Origin: Symsagittifera roscoffensis
Taxonomy: Eukaryota > Xenacoelomorpha > Acoela > Convolutidae
NCBI RefSeq assembly: GCF_963678635.1
Contig: NC_087062.1
Location: forward strand, 35,926,052 to 35,990,051
Direction: 5' to 3'
Length of the DNA stretch: 64,000 nt
Every line of letters begins with the position of its first letter. Within the stretch, counting starts at the first letter, position 1. A program made the position numbers and the translations under genes. The notes below the pieces were generated by a model. The model was not told the origin of the DNA. It saw nothing but the letters and a program-made list of their open reading frames with translations, and did no database searches. Shown one piece after another: positions 53,856 through 64,000 of the stretch.

Positions 53856-56435
53856 ACAGACAAAACTTTGAAGGCAGTAATTTTCTCAAGTGGGCGGCTA
53901 TTGCACCCACCGAGTACTGTGTTACCTATCTGCCTTCGGACTGCCCGAGCTAGACCTACTAAAATCCTCAGGGCAGTCACTTTTCACAAAAACGTATTGT
54001 GCTACAATCCACACCAATGAATTACGCTCTTTTTAGTTTAGACTTAGTGTCGCGAATATCCGAGTTCGGACCTGTTTTGTTTTGGTCTGGTTTTTATTGA
54101 AAGGCAAGTTACCAGTGCAGTCACTGATTCCTAGCCTGTCTGCTAATAACCTAATACCTCTCACTTTAGTCTTTCTTCCGTTTACCTAAGTCCTTTAATA
54201 AAATAATACCCCTCTGGATTGGCAAAAATAAGACCCTTCCGGACTAACAAAATTTAGACCCCTCCGGATTGGGACCCCTCTGAGCTAGTAAATATAAGAC
54301 CCCTCCGGATTGGGACCCCTCCGAATTAGCAAATATAAGACCTTCCGGATTGGGACCCCTCCGAATTAGCAAATATAAGACCCCTCCAGATTGGGACCCC
54401 TCCGAATTAGCAAGTATAAGACCCCTCCGGATTGGGAGCCCTCTGGTTTGTAATAGTAGCTTTTCGGAGATTTCCTTCTTTCAACCTATACCCCTCCGGA
54501 TACGTTCTCCTATGCGATTTTGCTTTTTCAATTAACTAGGAAGGATATGTACTGCAGTAACGTTACTGCTTTCCTAGACCCTTCCGGATTGAAGTTAAGC
54601 CTCTTATTTGACAATTCACGCTAACGGTGAAGGGTCTTATCGCTAGCCCAACTTCGGCTCGATTAAGGTTTTCTTGTGCCTTTAGCCTTCCCTTTTCGTC
54701 TAGAACAGCCTAAAGTTACTCTATTCAACAGCTGTTAATTTTTGGTAGGGGTGTGGGGGCTTTTCTAAAAACAATTTATAAAACGTGAAGGGTCTACCCT
54801 CCAAATTGGTGAGTTTGCTAAAAACAATCTCAAAAAATTTTCACGCTTATTTTTTCGAAAAACTTTTGTCCCTATCAGTAAGCTCAGCTAATTTCCGATC
54901 TATTGATATCAAGATCAACTCGATATGCCCAGTAGTTCTAAAGTTATTAACCAAAACGTCTTTTTTCTAAAGTCAAAAAAATTGTCTCTTATAGGTTCCG
55001 CCTAACTTTTTCCGCAACTTTGTTCTTTTCGACCTAAAAATTATTGATCCGAGCTCAGAAGGCCTATACTCTTCTATTTCAATGCAAAACACTCGATCTA
55101 AAACGCTTTAGTTGAAAAAATTTGCGAAAAACTATGCTACCTGTACCCCTCCCGATTGATGAATCCACCAAATCAAACACGTTAAGTTCGATTTATCTGC
55201 AACCCGGAAAGTTTTCGGGTAACGGGTTTTAAAACTTGTAGATTCACTAGTGGACGTTGTCTGAACAACTATTTTTACTGTTCTAACTCAAAAATTTCAA
55301 AAGAATTTCTGATTTTATAGTGTTTCGTACTATCAAAAGTCGCGAAAATTCGGTTTTCGGACCCAAAATAGTTCCAACCACTTCTGAACTAAACTTAACC
55401 GGTTCTATCTATTGTAGTAGTACAGTTACGATGTAACACACTAATTTAGCGCTTTTTTCCGTTTCAAAAAATATCGATATCTCAAAAATCGCGATTTGTG
55501 GGGGGATCAAAATATCGCTAATTTGACCCTAAAAACCGGTCTGCTTTCTGTGTTTTTCACTGAAAAACGGTATAGGAGTATTAATATAGGCTATATAAGT
55601 AATAATATTAGTAATAATATACCCCTCCGGGTTTGTTTAATATCCGAATTAAGGTGGTTAACTCGGATATTCGCAGTTCGGTGAAGGGTCACTACAGTGC
55701 AGCACTGTCGAGCCCCCCACAGATTACTATCTTAATTTTTTGTACCAAAAGGGATACAAAACTTGTTAAGGATACCCAGCAGTCGATTGTTTTTGTCGTT
55801 GAGCCCCTTCTTATTGCTCCTTGTACTGCTTGCCGGATCAGTCTTCTCCCAAGACCCTTCCGAATTGAGCGCAAATCAGCTGACCCTTCCGGATTGAGCG
55901 CAATTTATCATTAACGTGCTTAAATGCTCAAATAACCCTACAGTATAAGCCTCACAAACGGGCCACAAAATTGATCGTAACAATCCTGACTGATATAAAT
56001 GCCTGTAACAACAATATATATCTATCAACAACAAACGGGAGGGTCGGATCACATCTTGTCTGGGGTAATGATTTCTACTGATTTTTTTTTAAACTTTTTT
56101 ACTGTTTTTTTGTTTTTTCGGTTGTTTTTTATGTTTTTTTGTTTTTCTTGGGTACTATACTACTTTTTGTTTGGTTTTATATATATCTTTAAGTGTTTTT
56201 GGTCACAAACCTCTCAGGGAACGAGAGAATGGCCGATCCCCCCACCCTTCCTGATTCGTGAATTTTCGGTCTTAACTAGGTTAAAAAGCTATTCACGGTA
56301 ATCCGGAAGGCTTCCGCGTTCCGAACTACCCTTCAGCCCGGCGGTTTAGGCCTATTAAGGGCGTTAATGTGAGCATCCGCTCGGCGCGGAATGCTCGTTA
56401 ACGGTTCTGCCGGTCATGATCTTAAAAAAAAATAA
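53851..56435 (-). other. 5' leader of element B, truncated
   Basis: Collinear with 30521-33058 in A, about 90% similar by eye, so about 0.96 kb (A 29560-30520 equivalent) is missing at its gag end. No gene seen. It holds TCCGGA-motif repeats at 54218-54440 and single copies further on. Confidence 0.82.
54218..54440. repeat. TCCGGA-motif repeat cluster in leader of B
   Basis: Copies of GACCCCTCCGGATTGG alternating with ACCCCTCCGAATTAGCAAAT, more regular than in A: a unit of about 50 bp (CCGAATTAGCAAATATAAGA) recurs three times at 54320-54420. This suggests local expansion after A and B separated. Confidence 0.85.
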
Positions 56436-56450
56436 CACCCAGGAGCGCCA
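56436..56450 (-). other. Primer binding site of element B
   Basis: CACCCAGGAGCGCCA on the plus strand, 12 nt inside the LTR edge at 56463, identical to A and C. Confidence 0.75.
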
Positions 56451-56462
56451 TAAAAACATCTA

Positions 56463-57201
56463 TGTAACATTCGCCCGGAAGATACATATCGACGGAAAAT
56501 AAAACTAAGTCCTAAGACGACTGGCTAACGTCTAAACAGAGCTTTACATGTTTTTAACCGTCTCTACCAAGCCAGTACTTTCGGTGGTCTTTCTAACATC
56601 GGGTCGACAAAAACGTTACTGCTTTCGGCTTCGGTCAAAACACTCAAATAACTAGATTACATGCAGAAATAGTAAGCTCATGGCTGGGTCTCAGTATCCC
56701 CAGACCACGAGGTCACTCCTAAAAACAGGGCTACTACTATTTATTGAATTATTATTGTTTTTGTTCAGTAGATAAAAATCATCATCTCCATCGAAGATGG
56801 ATCAACCCTTTCCCCCAACTCCTAGCTTCTCATCCTAGCAAAATTAAATCAGATGTTAATTAAATTCAAATAAAGACATGACAGGGAAGCTAAAAATTTA
56901 TATAAGTCGATAAAATTTTCAGTCCCGTGACCCCTCCGGATTCTTGAATCCGGGGAAATAAGGCTCTTTTTTTTTCTTCGACTTTCTGCCCAAAATGGCC
57001 GTTTCTGACGTTTCTCAGAAATAAGACGTCATAATTCGAATTCTTAAAATTTCAAAATACCACACTATTCTAGCCCTCACCGTTTGGCCAATCGTTCCAA
57101 TAACGCTCTTATTCCTTCAAAATCGCCAACTCCGAAGGTTCACTGCTAAAAATTCGAATATGCTGAATCTGCATTTTGATCCATTCTGGTCGAATGTCAC
57201 A
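56463..57201 (-). repeat. 5' LTR of element B
   Basis: 739 bp, TGTAACATTCG to CGAATGTCACA. It lacks about 165 bp present in the 3' LTR (between aaataaggctc near 56966 and tttcttcgactttctgccc), which removes both U3 hairpins. TATATAAA (56897-56904) and AATAAA (56740-56745) remain. The CRE is mutated to AGACGTCA (57024-57031). It abuts D's LTR at 57202. Confidence 0.9.
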
Positions 57202-57879
57202 GAATTATGCGAAACGAGTAGAGCTATCTTGTTCCTGATAGGAAGTCAAGAATTCAAGAAAAGCTAAAAGGAAGAACGATCGATTGGACCGGATTGACAG
57301 TCGAGTGGAAAGGTGGACAGCTGAAGCTTCCCAAGGGTCCAGAAGGAAAAGCATCTTCTTGAGTTCAAAAATATTTATTCAAAACTTCTCGAGTTAGACT
57401 TAATCACCTTAAATAAATTCTCGAGTTGCTTTATCAATATTAGTTATTCAATTCTAGAGGTCGTGTCGGTATGTGAGTACCTAATTTAAGTGATTATGTT
57501 GAGTGTATTTTATGTGATTGTGTTGAGTAAAGGCGACTTTTTGGGTTGATCTATATGAAATGGATCAAAGGTCTACTGTCCAACAAAAATTAACAGTATG
57601 CTTGAGTTTCGATCTTGTTTTTAAGGGCGTTCGCGTGTTTTAGGTCTTTTGAGACCCGACCATGGGGTCGTTCTTGTTTCCAGAGTAGGGGGGAGGGTAT
57701 TTTGGTAGCAGTCTTTAAAATGTAACACGGTTTGTAGTCTCATGTCTCAAGCAAACCGAATTGGCTCCGACCGCATGAGGTAGAAAAACACAAGAGTTAG
57801 TGTCCCTAACTCTTGACCCAATGCTTAAAGGGCCTATTTCTCTTAGCATCATATGTGACTTAGGTAGGCGACTGTTATA
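57202..57879 (+). repeat. Element D 5' LTR, second part
   Basis: Continuation of 12769-13212. It aligns inverted to C's LTR (GTGGAAAGGTGGACAGCTGA mirrors 11415-11440; GGGCGTTCGCGTGTTTTAGG mirrors about 11085-11115). It ends CGACTGTTATA, a decayed form of CGAATGTTACA. Restored LTR length is about 1.12 kb. Confidence 0.75.
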
Positions 57880-58934
57880 TAGTGTTTTTCTGGTGCTCCT
57901 GGGTGTTTTTAATGACATAAGGACTAGGGGATCGAACCCACTTGACGCAGCTCCGGGCTACATGCTCATTCTAGAGCACCGGTGTTACGGTTCAACGGTA
58001 ACTTGTCCACCTTCTCGTTGTAGCGTGATAGCTTTTTAAGAAAACTCGAGAAAATTTCCCGGTGCGCTTTCCGAAACGAGGCCAGCTAACCGAGTAAGGA
58101 AACCACTGGAGGGGCAAAAAAATGAGTAAAAGACAAAAAGCAGAACAAAAACGAAAAAGATTAGAAATAATAACAACAAACGGTAAAAAGTTCAAAAAGG
58201 ACAGTGGCTTTGCTTTTCAGATTAGGTGGATCCAACCTTTATATTAATTAAAATAGTATACTCAGACTGTTTTTAATAAGACCGATCGTCTCGATCAAAT
58301 CAGCAACGTTAAACAGGTGCCCAAGTTGGGGACACTAACAATTCGGTCTCAAGCAAACCGAATTGGCTCCGACCGCATGAGGTAGAAAAACACAAGAGTT
58401 AGTGTCCCTAACTCTTGACCCAATGCTTAAAGGGCCTATTTCTCTTAGCATCATATGTGACTTAGGTAGGCGACTGTTATATAGTGTTTTTCTGGTGCTC
58501 CTGGGTGTTTTTAATGACATAAGGACTAGGGGATTGAACCCACTTGACGCAGCTCCGGGCTACATGCTCATTCTAGAGTACCGGTGTTACGGTTCAACGG
58601 TAACTTGTCCACCTTCTCGTTGTAGCGTGATAGCTTTTTAAGAAAACTCGAGAAAATTTCCCGGTGCGCTTTCCGAAACGAGGCCAGCTAACCGAGTAAG
58701 GAAACCACTGGAGGGGCAAAAAAATGAGTAAAAGACAAAAAGCAGAACAAAAACGAAAAAGATTAGAAATAATAACAACAAACGGTAAAAAGTTCAAAAA
58801 GGACAGTGGCTTTGCTTTTCAGATTAGGTGGATCCAACCTTTATATTAATTAAAATAGTATACTCAGACTGTTTTTAATAAGACCGATCGTCTCGATCAA
58901 ATCAGCAACGTTAAACAGGTGCCCAAGTTGGGGG
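57744..58934 (+). repeat. 602-bp direct tandem duplication at the LTR/PBS/leader junction of D
   Basis: 57744-58333 is repeated at 58346-58934 with only a few differences (for example atcgaacc/attgaacc, gagcacc/gagtacc). Each copy contains the end of the LTR, the PBS and the start of the leader; 12 bp (acactaacaatt) separate them. The near identity contrasts with D's old coding region, so the duplication is recent. Confidence 0.92.
57891..57905 (+). other. Primer binding site of element D (second copy at 58493-58507)
   Basis: TGGTGCTCCTGGGTG, one base different from TGGCGCTCCTGGGTG of A, B and C, 11 nt inside the LTR end at 57879. The 602-bp duplication carries a second copy. Confidence 0.65.
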
Positions 58935-58945
58935 CGTTGAAAGGG

Positions 58946-60019
58946 TTTTCGGGTAGTCTTGCTACCTCAGAGGACCACTGGGAGACTTGACTGGAACAGG
59001 TGACCTGGCAAGTGGCCAAATGGTTCTCAGGACTGGAATTAGGAGACACGCGACTGGGAAGAGACCACCAGCAGCGTGATCAGAGTAGTACAGCAGTGAG
59101 AAGGGATCACAAGAGTGTTCTGTGTGGTCAAAAGCGTATCGTTAAAATCCATTTTATGTTTTAGGAGATAAATGTAAGAGTGAAAGAGCGGGTCCCCACT
59201 GTTTTGAGGAAACGGTTTTGCTTGAGCAGAACCTGGAAACAAGTTCTACGGACTTTCTCTTTATATGATTAGCACTCATCGCGCTTAGGGATTTTTTGGC
59301 GTGAGTGGGGGCTAGATAGGGAGGAGGTTAGAAGGGGAGTGGTTAAGATAGAGGTTGGTGATTGAAATTGTAAGAAGGGGAGCTTTCTTACAGTAACTAT
59401 ACAATCGATATCTTCCGTTTAGTTACATTAGATTACTTAGAGTCGGGAACGATCTAGTTACAGACACAGGACAAGAGTTGGAATTTGAAAGTACCTGGTA
59501 GTAAACTCGAATTGGGGTATGTAACCTGGCCGGATCGGGTAGGGGGATCGGAAATAGACAGTTTTTGGTAATCAACAGGTGAACACACCATAGGAACGTT
59601 AATATGGGGGAGGAAACACGCGTGACAGTCAGGTACCAAACATTTTTTTCGAGCGATGGCCCTTGTGTTTTTATTGCTTTTTTAGCTGGCTTTTTTTTGT
59701 TTTCAGTTTTCTTTATTTTACGCCGGATTGGTGCATATGCAACCACAGAAAGGCTTAAAATCAAGTTGTATTTCGACTTGCATTGCGTTTAAGAAAGAAA
59801 GGGAATTGAATGGAAACTCAATAAAATTTGGTTAACAGGATCGGGTTATTGGGGAAATTTCACACGAGCTCTGGAGGTGGTACCGGAATAGTGGATTGAT
59901 CATCCCAACACTCGAGTCAAGGTACGGCAAAATTCTTCACACCAGTTCGGAAGTGGTACTGGGATAGTGGATAAAGTGTTCAAACACTCGAGCTACGGTA
60001 TTGGAGGAGGTTACAAGAG
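58946..60019 (+). other. 5' leader of element D
   Basis: No gene seen. GGGGGCTAGATAGGGAGG and neighbouring G-rich stretches at 59290-59390 mirror the C-rich part of C's leader near 9890-9980. A weak repeat with GGTACCGGAATAGTGGATTG / GGTACTGGGATAGTGGATAA lies at 59880-59975. Confidence 0.7.
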
Positions 60020-60418
60020 TCTTTGTAGCAGTTCTGGGATAAGGACTTAAGGGTCCCAACATTTGAGTCCTGGGATAGCATTTTAGGGGTCCCAACACTT
60101 GAGTCCTGGGATAGCATTTTTAGGGTCCCAACACTTGATTTCTGGGATAGCATTTTTAGGAGCCCAACATTTTATTCCTGGGATAGCAATTTAAGGGTCC
60201 CAACTCTTTAACGAAGGGTCCAAAAACTTTGGTGAAGGGTTCCAACACTTTAGCGAAGGGTCCCAACACTTTATCGAAGGGTCCCAACACTTTAGCGAAG
60301 GGTCCCGACAATTTAGCGAAGGGTCCCAACACTTTAGCTAAGGGTTCCAACACTTTGGCGAAGGGTCCCAACGCTTTAGCGTAGGGTCCCCAACTCTAGC
60401 TAAGGGTCCCAACGCTTG
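60020..60418 (+). repeat. Minisatellite in the 5' leader of D
   Basis: Two unit types. Four copies of a 34-36 bp unit (GGGTCCCAACACTTGAGTCC + TGGGATAGCATTTTTA, 60050-60190) are followed by about ten copies of a 21-22 bp unit (GGGTCCCAACACTTTAGCGA, 60190-60410). It ends directly at the first gag-like codons. Confidence 0.92.
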
Positions 60419-60772
60419 ATGACAAAGTTGGAACAGTTAGACAAAAAACTGAAGTGCGGTGAGGAAGCCCACTAGGAATTGAAAAAGGAAATGCGACATA
60501 ACAAGAATGAATACCTAGATAACTAACTTGTCCTGGCGAGGGCCACTGAAGAGATACAAGACATGGCGGACAATGTGGATACAACAGATAAGGAGCGAGA
60601 GAAACATATCAAGAAAAATATGGAGAAGATGAAGAAACGCTATGATACCGTGAATGGCAAGTTGTCAAATCTAGAGACGAGAATGGACACATTGACCAGG
60701 GACCAATCAGAAAATTCTTGTGCCATACAATCGAAGTTGGATGCACTCTTGAGAAACTGTACTGCTCAGTAG
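60419..60772 (+). pseudogene. gag: Element D gag, coiled-coil part
   Basis: From ATGACAAAG it matches C gag from MAKLNQIDKKLK onward (KLEQLDKKLK), then VDTTDKEREKHIKK, KKRYDTVNGKLSNLETRMDTL and SSCAIQ-like NSCAIQSKLDALLRN. Stops at about 60474 and 60523 interrupt it, and a TAG ends it. The N-terminal gag part seen in C is missing; the minisatellite takes its place. Confidence 0.75.
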
Positions 60773-61430
60773 ACAATAGTAGCAGATAAAACAGAAAAGC
60801 AACCTAGAAACAAGAGTCTACACCATTACCCCGGATCGACAACAGCATAGGGTCAGGGATGACCAAAACAGCTACGAGAGGGGAAGCCTCAAACTCGACG
60901 AGGATACCAAGTGTTTCAAGTACACATACGAGTATAACACCTGATGCCATGACATGGGCAAGTACTTGGGAAATGATGAACACGACACTTGAAGCGTTCG
61001 CCACAAGAAATACAGATTAAAGTGATAGAGGAGGAGACAAATCCAGAAAAAAATTCAAGAAACCGAAAGATTTCAAAGACGATTCAGATGGTTGCATAGA
61101 CACCTGGGTTGAGGTAATGAAACTGCATCTTGAGCGAGACAACCTGAATGGTGAAAGACACAGCAATATTAAGCAATCTAGAGGGCACGGCAATAAAGTG
61201 CGTGGTAGCTAAGAAGGAAGACAAACGTGATACTGCAGACAAACTTTTTGAAATACTGTTGAATCGAGTTGGACCAGGAATGAAGAGATATGAAGCAATG
61301 ATGAGATTTGAGAACAGGAGACAGAGACGATAAATCAATTGATCGATTTCTGGATGATCTTGAGAAGAAGGAGCAATCCAAAGGAATCGTTTAACAGGAG
61401 AAACTTCAGCATCGCTTCAATGTTTATTGA
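60773..61430 (+). pseudogene. gag: Element D gag, capsid-like part
   Basis: Shifting frames match C gag: AMTWASTWEMMN, LEAFATRNTD, KKPKDFKDDSDGCIDTWVEVMKLHLE, ILSNLEGTAIKCVVAKKEDKRDTADKLFEILLNR (61148-61333). At least three frame changes and a TAA in the middle. Confidence 0.75.
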
Positions 61431-61975
61431 TGGGGTGAAAATCGACGACTTGAGGACGATGTTGGCAACATACTATACGCTATCGAAAGATAATGCACCA
61501 CACCGGAGGAGATGAGACAGAAGTCCAGAGAGTATATGTTAATAAAACCGAAGAAGCACTCATTTTCGGAAAGCAGAAACACGCAAGGGGAAAGCAACCA
61601 CAAAGATCGACATAGTACAAACGAAGGTCGTGTGCGAATTGTGGCTCGGTGGATCACCATGTATCGGATCGCACCACATAAAAACAGGGCGTGAAAAGCT
61701 TGGGATATGCGCCTGATGAAGAGGACATGAGCCACATGGAAGAACACGAGTTTTACAATGGCTTGATCATCAAAATAGGCCCGAGGTGTTTTTTCTGCAA
61801 TCAAGAGTGCCAGTTGAGGATGGATTGCCCCCTGTTTTCGGATGCAGTCAAGAATCAGAGTCACACAAAACACAAATTGGCACTTGCTGCGGTGCAAAAT
61901 ACCAGGAACAGACAAGCTGAGAATGATTGGAGACCAAGGAGGCGCTGAGTGGCGAAATAAAGACAAAGACTGTTA
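61424..61975 (+). pseudogene. gag: Element D gag, nucleocapsid part
   Basis: FIDGVKIDDLRTMLATYYTLS and QKSREYMLIKPKKHSFSESRNTQ, then a damaged first knuckle, then MKSLGYAPDEEDMSHMEEHEFYNGLIIKIG (61691 on). The second knuckle reads CFFCNQECQLRMDC: the zinc-binding His is replaced by Gln. Confidence 0.75.
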
Positions 61976-62806
61976 AGGCCGTGACCGAAATGAGAGATGC
62001 CGGGTGGATGATCCTGATCAATTCATTTGAATTTTTTCGATGTAACGATTGATCTTAACAATGCGATGTTCAGGATTCGAAACCCGAAAGGAAGTACGTA
62101 ATTAAACCGGTAAATTTGATAATGGCGAATGAGAATAAAGCTCGTTTTCTTGAGTTGGAGAGTGAAGTTGAAAGCGAACGAGGCTGGGATAGTAAGTTTG
62201 AGAATGAAGAATTATAAAGAACTAAGTGAAAACAAACAAGTATGTATAGTACCGAATCCGAATAGTCAAAGTGCTGCTATTTTAGAAAGATCATTCTCGA
62301 CAACCAAGAGTGGCCTCTGCATCAGTCTCTTGTTGAGTACTCTTGATATACCAATCACAATCCAGAGGGGCAGGAAACTGGGATATGCACTGCCCGTGAG
62401 AACTAGATATGAAATGACTAAAAATATAGAAGAAAATGAAATTCTTGATTGTCTGAATCACAAGGACAAGATTTGTATCTTGAGCGGATTAAAGAAAATA
62501 AAATAATCATCACTTAAGTCAGAAACAGATGATGGATTTTCGAGCTGTTCGAATTTTTCTGAAAGTGAAAGACCCACACCAGAGGAATTGGAAGTGGATA
62601 AGCCGGTATTACTAGAAATTGAATACTTAAGGGGAAAGGTTACAGACAAACAGCTGGAAGCCATCAATGAGACTCTTGATAGGAACCAGGATGTTTTTTC
62701 GAGATATAAAGCAGAAATCGGGTGCTGTAAGTTCGTTGAGCATGAAATAGAGCTAAAAGAACCGGCGGTACCGCACTATGACCCCAAACAAATCGGATGC
62801 ATGTAG
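61976..62806 (+). pseudogene. pol: Element D protease-RT connection; protease deleted
   Basis: After TVKAVT the sequence jumps to DDPDQF and NVTIDLNNAMFRIRNP-like codons, losing about 400 residues including the DTG protease site. It continues as VKLKANEAGIVSLRMKNYKEL (62129-62506) and KPVLLEIEYLRGKV, RNQDVFSRYKAEIGCCKFVEHEIEL (62588-62806), with stops between. Confidence 0.75.
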
Positions 62807-63593
62807 AAAAGAGATAGAGACCTTACTAGAGTATTATATGATAGAACCATCCAAATCATCGTGGGCGTGTGGAGTAGTGATGGCAAAAAAGAAAGGAGAC
62901 CAACTTAGATTTTGTTGTGACTTCCGTCATGGTGAACGATGCCTATCCCATACCTAGAATAAACGAGAGTCTTTCAAATTTGGGACACGCAAATTTTTTT
63001 ACAACTCTTGATCTAGGGTCGGCCTTTTGGCAGGTACTACTTAGGAAACAAGACAGGGACAAAACATAATTTGCTTTGCGAGCTGGAATTGTTCCAATGG
63101 AAAAAGATGCCCTCCAGCCTTTGCAACGCGACAGCCACATTTCAGCGACTGATGGCACAAGCACTGACAAGCGTCACGAAGAAATATGGTAACTTCGTGA
63201 TGTGTTACGTAGATGACGTAGTGATTGCAACACCTACCTAGAGGACCACATCGAACGACTGGATGACTTATTCTCATGCGTGAATAGCGCAGGATTGAAT
63301 GTAAGCCCTCGACGTGTGGGATTCTGACGGATTCGATAAAATACCTGTGCCTACATCTGAGGATGGTAGGCAAGCATGGTATCCGACCAGACCCGGACTC
63401 GGTAGAGGCAGTACTGACTTGGAAAATGCCACAAACTGAGCACCAGTTGATGAGCTTTTTGGATTTCGCGAATTACTACAGGGAGGTCATCAAGAGCTAT
63501 GCGGACAAAGTGTATCCGATGCAACAACTCATGAGGCATAAAAGCAAGAAATTCACTAGGAATAACGAGGCAGAAGAGTTGTTTCAAAGATAA
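62807..63593 (+). pseudogene. pol: Element D reverse transcriptase
   Basis: RT entry (MTPNKSDAC-like, IEPSKSSWACGVVMAKKKGDQLRFCCDFR), LDLGSAFWQ near 63008, YVDD at about 63206-63217, then MVGKHGIRPDPDSVEAVLTWK and YREVIKSYADKVYPMQQL (63363-63593). Several indels and stops; not functional as read. Confidence 0.8.
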
Positions 63594-64000
63594 AAAAAGG
63601 AACTGTGTGAAGCACCTGTGCTAGGCATGCCTACAGAAAAGGGCATGTACGTACTGGACACTGGCGCGTCGGTGGTGGCGATCTCTGGCATACTCCATCA
63701 AGAACAGGATTGGAACGGGAAGACAGTAGTCTTGAGACCAATAGCCTACGGGAGCAAAGTTTTGAGCGACACGGAAATGAAGTACGCGGCACACAAAGCG
63801 AAAATGTTCGCAGTTGTCACCTTTGTGGAAAAGTACACGGCATACCCGAGCAGCGACCCTTTCAAAATACGGGTTGACAACAGGGCAGTCAGTTGGCTGA
63901 AAACATACTCAATGGATCAGAGCTACATCAGGAGATCGATAGTGCGGTTGGATGGTTACAATATGATCATTGAGCATAGAGCGATGGACAAACACCAAAA
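63594..64000 (+). pseudogene. pol: Element D RNase H (partial, window end)
   Basis: KKELCEAPVLGMPTEKGMYVLDTGASVVAISGILHQEQDW in pieces: the first catalytic Asp of LDTDAS is Gly here. Further RVDNRAVSWLKTYSMDQSYI and MIIEHR close to the window end. It continues outside the window. Confidence 0.8.

Larger units (their letters stand above)
34005..57201 (-). mobile_element. Element B: giant Ty3/gypsy-type retrotransposon (3' LTR split by A; first 164 bp at 13213)
   Basis: The main body of B, about 23.4 kb when the 164-bp piece at 13213-13376 is added. It has the same order as A but keeps the whole accessory block: X1 with the SGNH domain (42542-44498) and X2 (35554-42535). Its leader/gag 5' end is deleted at 53850/53851. 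It has more lesions than A, and its LTR pair is more diverged. It sits in D's 5' LTR with gaa on both sides. Confidence 0.9.
57202..64000 (+). mobile_element. Element D: old Ty3/gypsy-type element, plus strand, 3' end beyond window
   Basis: LTR, duplicated PBS, leader, minisatellite and degraded gag-pol up to RNase H. Closest to C in gag, leader and LTR. It has many stops and frameshifts and a large deletion covering the protease. Its LTR begins at 12769, before B. Confidence 0.85.

Noticed and set aside
59604-59792. 62-residue hydrophobic plus-strand frame (FIAFLAGFFLFSVFFILRRIGAY) as a membrane peptide
   Set aside because: It lies in D's decayed leader and arises from a T-rich tract; the C counterpart does not keep the frame.

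Overview
The window is eukaryotic repeat DNA, almost certainly from an animal nuclear genome. It uses the standard code, has no bacterial operon signals, and holds no recognisable host gene, tRNA, rRNA or CRISPR array. I cannot name the species. Nearly all 64 kb is made of four related Ty3/gypsy-type LTR retrotransposons, called A, B, C and D here, with gag, aspartic protease, RT, RNase H and integrase (H2C2 and DD35E).

Layout. C lies on the minus strand from before base 1 to about 11,910: integrase at 1-2,921, RT/RNase H/protease/gag at 2,922-8,370, then a 2.5 kb leader with a 14-bp minisatellite, the PBS and the 5' LTR. A short unassigned spacer follows (11,911-12,768). D lies on the plus strand, starts at about 12,769, is interrupted, and resumes at 57,202 to the window end; it is an old, mutated copy. 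Inserted in D's 5' LTR is B (minus strand, 13,213-57,201). Inserted in B's 3' LTR is A (minus strand, 13,377-34,004). The nesting is D > B > A. It is supported by matching LTR pairs, rejoinable split LTRs and 3-bp direct repeats (ttt for A, gaa for B). A's two LTRs differ at about 11 of 919 positions by eye, and B's differ more, as expected if B is older.

The A/B family is unusually large: A is 20.6 kb and B about 23.4 kb without A. After integrase the polyprotein continues into a region whose end resembles a macro (ADP-ribose-binding) domain of the OARD1/TARG1 kind. Then comes an accessory coding block (about 5 kb in A, 9 kb in B) between pol and the 3' LTR. Its first protein (X1) carries an SGNH/GDSL-type hydrolase domain with the expected GDS, GTND and DGIHF blocks. 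Its second, very long product (X2, over 2,000 residues if lesions are ignored) matches no family I know. I saw no convincing envelope protein.

Gag supplies the particle and two CCHC zinc knuckles bind RNA. Protease, RT/RNase H and integrase carry out the copy cycle. What the macro-like and SGNH parts do for the element is unknown. Nucleic-acid features include LTR ends with an 11-bp inverted repeat (TGTGACATTCG / CGAATGTTACA), a shared PBS, CRE (TGACGTCA) and TATA sites in the LTRs, strong hairpins in U3, repeat-rich leaders in all elements, and a conserved purine-rich, hairpin-forming segment inside the 3' part of pol. Every copy carries frameshifts or stops, so none looks fully intact as read. 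Reading frames below may begin at non-ATG codons where a frameshift opens them; only the gag starts at 8370 and 30129 look like true starts.
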